Positions 1 to 5,186 of a stretch of DNA of 15,023 nucleotides are shown here, in pieces (position 1 is the first letter of the stretch; every line of letters begins with the position of its first letter). The position numbers and the translations under genes were made by a program. The DNA is taken from NCBI GenBank assembly GCA_003559755.1, contig PWKM01000122.1:1-15023 (forward strand). Reading direction: 5' to 3'. This DNA comes from Planctomycetota bacterium (GTDB taxonomy: Bacteria; Planctomycetota; PUPC01). The notes beneath the pieces are model-generated. The model did no database searches. It worked only from the letters and a program-made list of their open reading frames with translations, and was not told the origin of the DNA.

Positions 1-813
1 CACGTCGCCCCAGGACGAAGAGTCGATCCTACCCCCACCGTCCCGGACATCGGCCCACAGGTCGTCGGTCCGCCACCAGTGGACGAGCGCGTTGTCATGG
101 GGAACATAAACACGTTCGTTCGTATCGTCGTAATAGTAGGCGTCGTTCCCCTCGCCGATGGCAGCGATCAGATCCTCCATCGTAGCGGCTTGGGGCACCA
201 CGATTTGGTGAGAATCATGGACCTCGTAATTGCGGATGGCGGAGTCTTGGGGCCGGGCTCGGAGAATATAATGCCGGTCGGTATCCTCCGGGTCAGGTGC
301 GAGGTCGTCCACGCCGTCGAAGTAATAGACGGTGGTCCCGTTGACCACCTCGCTCTGGAGGTCGGCCGGGGCCACGCCTTGGCCCGGAAAGCGGACCCGG
401 CGGTTGGCACCGTCAAACGTGTCCTGGTACCGGGTGCCGGTCCCTTCCACCCAGTCCTCGAGCAGGGGTCGGACGGAGACGGAACCGCCCTCACTTCCAG
501 TTAGGTCGTAGAGCCGCAGGGTGGCGGAGTTGACCGAAGCCAGGGTCGCGCCGGGCGGGGTCGGGATCGCGTCCAGATCATACCGGAACAGGCCGAAGTG
601 ATAAGTTAGAGCGGACAGGTTGATCGTCGTTCGGCCGCCCATATTATAGTTATCACTTGCCTTCGGAATCTGGGTGTCCTCGAGGTTGCTGTATGTGTAG
701 CCCAGGTCAGGCCTGTCGAGCGGCTTGAGGACAAATATATCGGCCTGTGCCGCACCGACGAGCAGCCCGAACATCGCCACTACTGCTGTCACAACAAGCA
801 TTCTTTTCAACAT
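1..813 (-). CDS. Secreted DNRLRE-domain protein (C-terminus beyond window)
   Basis: The frame is open for 271 codons from an ATG at 813 to the left edge, so only the N-terminal part is seen. A clear AGGAG ribosome binding site (821-825) lies 7 nt upstream of the ATG. Residues 1 to about 24 (MLKRMLVVTAVVAMFGLLVG, then AAQA) form a classical signal peptide: two basic residues, a hydrophobic core and an AxA-like cleavage site. The mature part is rich in aromatic and acidic residues. It carries the pattern SATLRLYDLTG...SVSVRPLLEDWVEGTGT at about residues 92-125, which is the hallmark of DNRLRE-type beta-sandwich domains found in secreted carbohydrate-active or PEP-CTERM proteins of Planctomycetota and other environmental bacteria. 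The protein is therefore inferred to be exported, perhaps cell-surface or sheath associated; its substrate is unknown. Any sorting signal would lie outside the window. The nearest upstream gene on this strand is about 470 bp away. Confidence 0.85.
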   Translation of the reverse strand, partial: MLKRMLVVTAVVAMFGLLVGAAQADIFVLKPLDRPDLGYTYSNLEDTQIPKASDNYNMGGRTTINLSALTYHFGLFRYDLDAIPTPPGATLASVNSATLRLYDLTGSEGGSVSVRPLLEDWVEGTGTRYQDTFDGANRRVRFPGQGVAPADLQSEVVNGTTVYYFDGVDDLAPDPEDTDRHYILRARPQDSAIRNYEVHDSHQIVVPQAATMEDLIAAIGEGNDAYYYDDTNERVYVPHDNALVHWWRTDDLWADVRDGGGRIDSSSWGDV

Positions 814-900
814 CGTTCCACTCCTTTGTTCAAAGGGAAAAATACATTGATACGACACGTCTGCGGCTTCGTTTTCATTCCTGTTTCTGATCTCCTTTCC

Positions 901-978
901 GCGCCCCGCGGGCGCTTTTCTCTGCGGGTCCGTTCCCCGATCCCTGCGGATCGGGCCTGGCAGGCAGGAATGCCTGCC
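901..978. repeat. Cluster of three GC-rich hairpins
   Basis: Three perfect inverted repeats sit within 78 bases. GCGCCC/GGGCGC has a 6 bp stem and CGC loop (901-915). CCCGATCC/GGATCGGG has an 8 bp stem and CTGC loop (936-955). GGCAGG/CCTGCC has a 6 bp stem and AATG loop (963-978). The first is followed on the plus strand by TTTT (916-919), like a short intrinsic terminator, but no plus-strand gene lies upstream of it. They belong to the same hairpin-rich spacer as the repeats at 1139-1226 but differ from them in sequence. Confidence 0.6.
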
Positions 979-1002
979 CCACCGGTCGAGGCGGTCTCAC
1001 GT

Positions 1003-1081
1003 CATAGGCGTCCTCCTTCTGAACAGGTGGCTTCGTTGCCCGTGCGTCCGAACGACAGCGTTCTTCATTGGCGTCCTCCTT
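1003..1081 (-). repeat. Duplicated ribosome-binding-site plus ATG module
   Basis: On the minus strand the 12-mer AAGGAGGACGCC occurs twice (1070-1081 and 1007-1018). Each copy is followed by one base (A or T) and then an ATG (1066-1068 and 1003-1005). The copies are 63 nt apart, exactly 21 codons. Both ATGs share one frame that ends in TGA at 997-999, giving a 23-residue or a 2-residue peptide. The ribosome binding sites are near-ideal. Whether either mini-frame is translated cannot be told from sequence; it could be a leader peptide or a chance product of a dispersed repeat. Confidence 0.5.
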
Positions 1082-1138
1082 GCTAGCAGTCCGCGTTTCC
1101 AACCCAACGGTCAATGACCGCTTCCTCTTGCTCTGTGG

Positions 1139-1226
1139 CACGGCCATCCTGGCCGTGTTCCTATCGCTCACGGGCTGGAAGCCCGTGCCACTTGTCCTGT
1201 TTTCAATCACGGGCAAGATGCCCGTG
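1139..1226. repeat. Three 8-3-8 CACGG(G/C)C hairpin repeats
   Basis: Three 19-nt inverted repeats each have a perfect 8 bp stem and a 3-base loop. They are CACGGCCA-TCC-TGGCCGTG (1139-1157), CACGGGCT-GGA-AGCCCGTG (1169-1187) and CACGGGCA-AGA-TGCCCGTG (1208-1226). Stem positions 6 and 8 differ between copies with compensating changes on the other arm, so pairing is kept while sequence varies. A GTGGCA or GTGCCA flank adjoins the copies. Such CACGGGC hairpins recur in planctomycete genomes, which is recalled from general knowledge and was not searched here. They resemble REP-type dispersed elements. No associated transposase is visible in the window. Confidence 0.7.
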
Positions 1227-1282
1227 CCACGGCTCCTGTCCGCCGTCCGGCGAGAGCACCCGCGCGCCCATGTCGCCTCTTG

Positions 1283-1444
1283 CTACATCGCGGCGGCCTG
1301 CGGCCGCTTACCGAGCGTCTCGGCGGCCAGGGTGCTCCTGCAATGCGGGCACTGCCACAGTTCGACCGGCGGCAGCGGGCCGAGCCGCTGCACCGAGTGG
1401 AACCGTGCGTCCCGGTGGTCGCACTCCTTCGTTTTCAACGTCAT
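1283..1444 (-). CDS. Small CxH...CPHC zinc-ribbon-like protein
   Basis: This 53-residue frame starts at ATG 1444 with a purine-rich AGAGGG site (1449-1454) 4 nt upstream, and ends at TAG 1283. It contains C8-x-H10 and C32-P-H-C35, a spacing typical of a small zinc ribbon in which the two ligand pairs are separated by a short beta-hairpin. Between them lies the stretch RFHSVQRLGPLPPVELWQ, which reads like genuine protein rather than antisense noise. It has no signal peptide or membrane segment, so it is probably cytoplasmic. Small zinc-ribbon proteins of this kind are usually of unknown function; nucleic-acid binding or a protein-contact role is possible but not shown. The last codons overlap a GCGGCC/GGCCGC hairpin (1293-1307). 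A candidate -10 lies at 1543-1548. I am fairly confident that it is coding, but not of its role. Confidence 0.65.
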   Translation of the reverse strand: MTLKTKECDHRDARFHSVQRLGPLPPVELWQCPHCRSTLAAETLGKRPQAAAM

Positions 1445-1542
1445 AACGCCCTCTTAGAAATCAGAACCCTTCTCATCGGCTCCTGCCTCCGCCCCGGGGT
1501 GCCGTCCGAAAGCGCCGTCCGGGGCCGTCAGCAATTCAATGG

Positions 1543-1548
1543 ATTATA
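1543..1548 (-). promoter_or_regulatory. Candidate -10 box for the small zinc-ribbon gene
   Basis: The minus strand reads TATAAT here, a perfect match to the sigma70 -10 consensus, about 100 nt upstream of the ATG at 1444. No good -35 element is visible at 16-18 nt spacing, so the call rests on the -10 alone. Confidence 0.35.
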
Positions 1549-1641
1549 ATGCAAATACCATGCCAGACCGGACCACTTTTCTGGACCGTCTCCCACAACT
1601 GCTTGTGGTTATATGGTTTACGTCGAGATTTTATTTTTGAG

Positions 1642-1751
1642 GGCAATATTGCCGGGGCGGGCCATGTTGCAAAAAAACGACATGGGAGACCGGCGAACGG
1701 GGCGATATTGCACGTATCCGCTTGCAGGCCAATGACTTATCGCAATGTTGC
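1642..1751 (+). repeat. Four copies of the 11-mer SGCNATRTTGC
   Basis: Same-orientation copies are GGCAATATTGC (1642-1652), GGCCATGTTGC (1660-1670), GGCGATATTGC (1701-1711) and CGCAATGTTGC (1741-1751). Only one position is fully free. Start-to-start distances are 18, 41 and 40 nt. Copies 1 and 3 have ATATTGC; copies 2 and 4 have ATGTTGC followed by an A-tract, so the cluster looks like two composite units. The first copy is part of the 12-base palindrome GGCAATATTGCC. This could be an operator cluster or an iteron-like array. I did not notice the motif elsewhere in the window. Confidence 0.6.
1662..1685. other. Hairpin with poly-A loop
   Basis: CCATGTTG (1662-1669) can pair with CGACATGG (1678-1685) through 8 pairs including one T-G wobble, leaving the loop CAAAAAAA. 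Motif copy 2 of the SGCNATRTTGC cluster forms most of the left arm. Read from the minus strand the loop is T-rich. Confidence 0.45.
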
Positions 1752-1764
1752 GAAAAAGCAACGT
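1745..1764. other. Hairpin with GAAAAA loop
   Basis: ATGTTGC (1745-1751) pairs with GCAACGT (1758-1764), with one T-G wobble and the loop GAAAAA. The left arm coincides with motif copy 4. A competing pairing, CGCAA (1741-1745) with TTGCG (1748-1752), has only a 2-base loop and is less likely as RNA but gives dyad symmetry as a DNA site. Confidence 0.45.
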
Positions 1765-1837
1765 CGCGACGGCTAAATGGTGCAAAAAATACACATGGGG
1801 TCGGGCTGCGGCGGGCACGGCCACGCGATAATTGGGT

Positions 1838-2785
1838 TTACCCCCGCGTTTTCAACTCTTCGTGGAACAGGTCCTGGTTGAAGTAGAAGTCCGGCCAGCC
1901 CATCTTCTTCTTCAGTCGGGCCATTTCTCGCACGACGGCTCGGTGTCGCCGGGGGTGGGCGACCGCATTTTCTCTGCTCCAGGGGAAGGTGTACTTGTCT
2001 TTCTCCCAGACGAAGTAGTTGCCGAGCGCCATCGCTTCCTTCGGGTGGAAGTAGCAATCGCGGTTGCGTGCCATCTGGCAGGCGGCGTATCGATCGGCCT
2101 CTTCCGGGTCGGTTGCCGACGGCCGGACGTCATCCCAGAAGTCGGGGGTCTGGCGCTCGAACAGGTGCGGGTCCTGGTAGAGTTCCCAGGCGCCGGCGGG
2201 CCGGTCGTCGTCGAGCACCGGGGCCAGGCCCTTCATCGAGTCGATCCATCCCCACTTGCCGTCGGTGTACACCTCGGACATCATGTGGCCGCTGATGTGC
2301 GAGGAGTGGACTCGTGCCGGGAGCCCTGCGATCTGGCACAGGCAGACGTACACGCGGCTGATCTCGTTGCACATCCGGGCCCCTCGCCTGAGCAGGTCCT
2401 CTTCGCTGCCGCCGTAGAACAGGCCGGGGGAGGCGAGCCCGTGGTGACGGTTGTCCCGGCACCGGCGCATGAGTGCCAGGGCCTTCTCGCGTTCGCCCAT
2501 GTCGGGGTCGACCACTTCGTTGACGACTTTTTCCAGGAGCGGTCGGCTGCCGGGCTGGTATTGGATGTCGAGCGGGGTGAACTCGGTATAGCAGTATTCG
2601 GCGGTCTTCTCGCAGAGGCCGAGTTGGGTATCGATGATTTCGACATCGACCCCGCCGGTACATTCGGTCTCCCCGGTCTCGCCGTAGGCGTGAATCACCT
2701 TGTCTCGCCACAGTTCGCAGGCGCGGCGTGTATCCGGGTCGTCGAAAACATCTGCCTGTTTGCGTCCCATCACATCTTCGAACAT
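1838..2785 (-). CDS. Transglutaminase-like domain protein
   Basis: The protein has 315 residues. The start is the ATG at 2785 (MFEDVMGRK), chosen because GAGGAG at 2794-2799 lies 8 nt upstream; an earlier in-frame ATG at 2824 has no comparable site. The central part carries the transglutaminase-like (papain-fold) triad in the usual order: C139 in RRGARMCNEISRVY, H167 in SGHMMSEVY and D182 in KWGWIDSMKG. The typical phrase GLPARV lies between Cys and His. The family includes peptidases, cross-linking enzymes and peptide N-glycanase-like proteins, and the exact reaction here is unknown. There is no signal peptide or membrane segment, so a cytoplasmic location is inferred. The C-terminal 120 residues are charged and rich in W, Y and R, with no domain I recognise. 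It lies divergent from the radical SAM gene and appears monocistronic. Confidence 0.8.
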   Translation of the reverse strand: MFEDVMGRKQADVFDDPDTRRACELWRDKVIHAYGETGETECTGGVDVEIIDTQLGLCEKTAEYCYTEFTPLDIQYQPGSRPLLEKVVNEVVDPDMGEREKALALMRRCRDNRHHGLASPGLFYGGSEEDLLRRGARMCNEISRVYVCLCQIAGLPARVHSSHISGHMMSEVYTDGKWGWIDSMKGLAPVLDDDRPAGAWELYQDPHLFERQTPDFWDDVRPSATDPEEADRYAACQMARNRDCYFHPKEAMALGNYFVWEKDKYTFPWSRENAVAHPRRHRAVVREMARLKKKMGWPDFYFNQDLFHEELKTRG

Positions 2786-2886
2786 CGTCGGTTCTCCTCG
2801 ACAGCCGTTGGTTCGGGCGGGCAATTCAAGTATTCGGGCGGCAAGAGCAAGCCGGTCCAGCCGGCCCCGGGCTTGTTTGCGCGTCC

Positions 2887-2914
2887 ATTATAGCGGCTGT
2901 GCGGGCCGGGGCAA
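2887..2914 (-). promoter_or_regulatory. Sigma70-like promoter of the transglutaminase-like gene
   Basis: On the minus strand TTGCCC (2909-2914) and a perfect TATAAT (2887-2892) are separated by 16 nt. This would give a leader of roughly 95 nt before the ATG at 2785. Confidence 0.5.
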
Positions 2915-3020
2915 TGCCGGGGAGCACATCGCGCAACACCGCCATAGTGTGTCGATGGCGAGGCCCCGGCTCGGTTTCGTTCGGCCCGCCGAAAAAATGA
3001 CTACGAAAATCTGAAAATGG

Positions 3021-3029
3021 TGCTATAAT
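3021..3029 (+). promoter_or_regulatory. Extended -10 promoter of the radical SAM gene
   Basis: TGCTATAAT is a perfect extended -10 element (TG-N-TATAAT). No good -35 is seen at the normal distance, which fits an extended -10 promoter. The predicted leader is about 60 nt and ends in GAGAGGA 5 nt before the ATG at 3096. Confidence 0.5.
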
Positions 3030-3095
3030 ACTGTTTGTACAGGCGGCCGGAAAACTCGATCTGGGGAGGCAGCGAGAAACCGTGAGAGGACAACG

Positions 3096-4718
3096 ATGAC
3101 GAACTCGCACTCCAAACGAACCGATTCGGACCAGGGCCGGCGTCGGCTCAGGATGATTATCCCGGGCTATCCCGCGTTCAACGTATATTCGGCCGTTGCG
3201 AACAAGACAACGGCCCTGGGCCCCGTGTGCGTGGCCTCAGCGGTGAATGAAGTTCCCGGCTGGGACGCCGAGGTAATCGACGAGAACAACTATCGCCGGC
3301 CCGGCCCCATGGAGGCGACCGGAAACCGTCCGGATTACGCCGCACTCCAGGAGCGGCGACCCGCCGATGTCGTCGGCTTCTACGGCGGCCTGACCAGCAC
3401 CATCCCCCGCCTGTTCGAGTTGGCCCGGCTCTGCCGGAACCAGGGGCTGACAACGATCGCCGGCGGTCAGCATTTCGCGGGCGGGAACATCCGCGAGGCG
3501 CTGGAGAACGGCGTCGATTTCGTCGTCATCGGCGAGGGCGAAGACACGATCCGGGAACTGCTCGAACACCTCGACGGCCGGCGGGACAAGGCGGATATCC
3601 GGGGGATCGCATACCTCGACGAGGGGTCGGTGGTAAAGACCGCCGAGCGGGACCCGATCACCGATTTCGACCGGCTTCCCCAGCCCGATTTCTCGCTGGT
3701 CCGATACGCGAACATCGTGTTCTACCCCGTCGGGCGGGTCCGCGGCTGTGCGATGCACTGCGAGTTCTGCACGGTGAATAGCCGCCCCCGCTACGCATCA
3801 ATCGAGCGGTTTCTATCCCAGTTCATCGAGCTGTATGAGAAATATAACGCCCGGCAATTCTTCGTCGTCGACGATCTGTTCGGCCAGAAGCGGAGCGAGA
3901 CGATCGAGCTCTGCCGCCGGCTCGAGGAATATCAGAAGTGGGCCGGTACCCGGTTCCGCATCACCGTCCAGATACGGCTGGACCGTGCAAAGGACACCGA
4001 GCTTTTGGACGCGATGCGCGGCGCGGGCGTCAACATGCTGGCCATCGGGCTGGAGTCGCCGATCCGCGAGGAGCTCGAGGCGATGAACAAGCAGTTGGAC
4101 CCCGAGGAGATGATCCGGCAGGTCCGGACCTACCGGCGGAAGGGGTTCCGCGTGCATGGGATGTTCATCTTCGGCTATCCGATGCCCGCCGGCGTTGACT
4201 TTCGGATGCCCGCCGACGAACGGGTGAGGCAGTTCCGCCGTTTTATGCGGAAATCGAGCATCGACACCATCCAGGTGCTGCTGCCGGTCCCGCTGCCCGG
4301 GACCGAGCTGAACCGCCGGCTGGAGGAGCAGAACCGGATATTCCCGCGCGGGCATGTCGGCTGGGAGTACTACGACGGGAATTTCCCGCTGTTCGAGCCG
4401 GACCCACCGATGACCGCCGAGGACATGCAGACGGCTCTCCGCCGCATCTACGGCCGGTTCTACCAGGCGAGGCGGATGCTGCCGCTGGCACTGCATACCC
4501 TCTCGATGCCGGCGGTGATCTTCCACCTGCATAACCTGAAAAAAGCGTGGCGACGCTGGGACCGGCGATGGTGGCGCAGCGTGTTCCGGTTCAGCGGCTG
4601 GCGGATACTCCGGCGGTGGACCGCCGACCTCAAGAAGAGCGATTTTTCGACGCGGATCGCTGGAGCCCGACGAGCACTCAAACAGACCTCGAAACAAAGA
4701 GAGCTGCAATCGAAATAG
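3096..4718 (+). CDS. B12-binding-type radical SAM protein
   Basis: The 540-residue protein starts at an ATG with GAGAGGA 5 nt upstream. Residues 17 to about 165 look like the Rossmann-type B12-binding domain found in many radical SAM enzymes, with phrases such as ADVVGFYGGLTST, TTIAGGQHFAGG and GVDFVVIGEGEDTIRELL. The DxHxxG cobalamin-ligand motif is not visible, so cobalamin may bind base-off without it or not at all. The radical SAM core follows, with the cluster-binding C218-x3-C222-x2-C225 (RGCAMHCEFC), then FFVVDDLFG and MLAIGLESP, typical of later strands of the barrel. The last 80 residues are strongly basic and Trp/Arg-rich, which may contact membrane or nucleic acid. Radical SAM enzymes of this class methylate or rearrange lipids, cofactors or natural products; the substrate is not predictable. 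A lipoprotein gene follows after 36 bp, probably in the same transcript. Confidence 0.85.
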   Translation: MTNSHSKRTDSDQGRRRLRMIIPGYPAFNVYSAVANKTTALGPVCVASAVNEVPGWDAEVIDENNYRRPGPMEATGNRPDYAALQERRPADVVGFYGGLTSTIPRLFELARLCRNQGLTTIAGGQHFAGGNIREALENGVDFVVIGEGEDTIRELLEHLDGRRDKADIRGIAYLDEGSVVKTAERDPITDFDRLPQPDFSLVRYANIVFYPVGRVRGCAMHCEFCTVNSRPRYASIERFLSQFIELYEKYNARQFFVVDDLFGQKRSETIELCRRLEEYQKWAGTRFRITVQIRLDRAKDTELLDAMRGAGVNMLAIGLESPIREELEAMNKQLDPEEMIRQVRTYRRKGFRVHGMFIFGYPMPAGVDFRMPADERVRQFRRFMRKSSIDTIQVLLPVPLPGTELNRRLEEQNRIFPRGHVGWEYYDGNFPLFEPDPPMTAEDMQTALRRIYGRFYQARRMLPLALHTLSMPAVIFHLHNLKKAWRRWDRRWWRSVFRFSGWRILRRWTADLKKSDFSTRIAGARRALKQTSKQRELQSK

Positions 4719-4754
4719 CGGCTGGGCGCCCCCGGTCCCGGACGAAGAGGGCGA

Positions 4755-5033
4755 ATGGCAGAGATCATCAATCGGTTGAGAAGCTCGGCTGTCGCCCTGG
4801 CGCTCGGTGGCCTCCTTTTCGTCGTCGTTGGCTGCGGCGGTGTGACCGAGGGCGCGGCCGCCAGGGAGCAGATCATCTCGATTCTCGAACATTCGGGCGA
4901 AGTCGTCGAATTTCAGTTCGTCCCGTCCGGGGAGCGGGGAGTCGTCGCATTCGAAGCGATCATAGAAGGGCACGGCAGGTTCCGGGGGACATACGACGGC
5001 GACTGGGTCCGGCATTACAGCGCCGACGACTGA
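4755..5033 (+). CDS. Small putative lipoprotein
   Basis: The 92-residue frame starts at an ATG with GAGGG 3 nt upstream, rather tight spacing. Residues 1-27 form a lipoprotein signal: positive charge at R7 and R9, the hydrophobic run AVALALGGLLFVVV and a lipobox ending in VVGC with C27 as the lipidation site. The remaining 65 residues are acidic and contain REQIISILEHSGEVVEFQFVP and GRFRGTYDGDWVRHY, compatible with a small alpha/beta domain. I do not recognise the family. It is inferred to be anchored in an inner or outer membrane leaflet facing the periplasm. It follows the radical SAM gene after 36 bp, so co-transcription is likely, but a functional link is not shown. Confidence 0.7.
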   Translation: MAEIINRLRSSAVALALGGLLFVVVGCGGVTEGAAAREQIISILEHSGEVVEFQFVPSGERGVVAFEAIIEGHGRFRGTYDGDWVRHYSADD

Positions 5034-5091
5034 GTTGACAGTTCGCCGCCCCGATTCGCCACTCTCCTTTGACAATCCGGTTGAAAATGGC

Positions 5092-5119
5092 CGCTCCCCG
5101 ACCGAAATCGGCCGGAGCG
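5092..5119. terminator. Possible hairpin between lipoprotein gene and recJ
   Basis: CGCTCC (5092-5097) pairs with GGAGCG (5114-5119), and inside it CCGA (5098-5101) can pair with TCGG, leaving a CC bulge. It sits 59 nt after the lipoprotein stop and just before the recJ promoter. No T-tract follows, so a classical intrinsic terminator is doubtful. Confidence 0.3.
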
Positions 5120-5121
5120 TC

Positions 5122-5150
5122 TTGCAAGCGGAAAGCCGATAGCTTATAGT
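5122..5150 (+). promoter_or_regulatory. Sigma70-like promoter ahead of recJ
   Basis: TTGCAA (5122-5127) and TATAGT (5145-5150) are separated by an optimal 17 nt. They match the consensus at 4 of 6 and 5 of 6 positions. The start of transcription would fall about 30 nt before the GTG at 5187. Confidence 0.5.
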
Positions 5151-5186
5151 GTTTCCAACCGATTCAAGCAGAGCGCCATAACGATT

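Larger units (their letters stand above)
814..1282. other. Gene-poor spacer rich in short hairpins
   Basis: This stretch of about 470 bases between two minus-strand genes has no convincing protein gene. It holds six perfect short inverted repeats (901-915, 936-955, 963-978, 1139-1157, 1169-1187 and 1208-1226) and a duplicated ribosome-binding-site module (1003-1018 and 1066-1081). Longer open frames crossing it on both strands are low-complexity translations of the hairpin repeats and were not called. It would form a long hairpin-studded leader if the downstream DNRLRE gene is transcribed from far upstream. Confidence 0.6.
1445..1837. other. AT-richer intergenic region with repeated motifs
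   Basis: These 393 bases separate the small zinc-ribbon gene from the end of the transglutaminase-like gene, both on the minus strand. Base composition is visibly lower in GC than in the flanking genes. The region holds a candidate minus-strand -10 box, a perfect CCACAA-CTGC-TTGTGG hairpin (1593-1608), the four-copy SGCNATRTTGC cluster and two hairpins with A-rich loops. Short open frames exist on both strands but have no ribosome binding site or recognisable motifs. No RNA gene was recognised. Confidence 0.5.
2786..3095. other. Divergent intergenic region with two promoters
   Basis: These 310 bases lie between the divergent starts of the transglutaminase-like and radical SAM genes. They contain a TATAAT for each direction (minus at 2887-2892, plus at 3024-3029) and both ribosome binding sites. 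The remaining roughly 110 bases between the two -10 boxes show no obvious operator, riboswitch fold or RNA gene. In particular no cobalamin-riboswitch signature was noticed ahead of the B12-type radical SAM gene. Confidence 0.5.

Noticed and set aside
79..504. Plus-strand frame opposite the DNRLRE gene
   Set aside because: It is antisense to a gene with a clear signal peptide, ribosome binding site and domain pattern.
875..1216. Minus-strand open frame of 113 codons in the same spacer
   Set aside because: It is a read-through of the hairpin repeats with typical repeat-derived phrases (GTGFQPVSD, RSDARAT) and no start signal; no conserved domain pattern.
1068..1457. Plus-strand open frame of 129 codons across the hairpin spacer
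   Set aside because: Its residues are mostly the translation of the palindromic repeats, it has no ribosome binding site, and it overlaps the better-supported zinc-ribbon gene on the other strand.
1642..1670. Sigma54-type promoter suggested by TTGC elements
   Set aside because: No GG lies at the required 10-base distance from the GC of TTGC in the copies checked (copies 2 and 3).
1549..1776. 75-codon plus-strand frame in the SGCNATRTTGC region
   Set aside because: No ribosome binding site or recognisable motif; its repeated phrases arise from the DNA repeats.
1832..2893. 353-codon plus-strand frame opposite the transglutaminase-like gene
   Set aside because: Antisense shadow; the minus-strand frame has the Cys-His-Asp triad, ribosome binding site and promoter.
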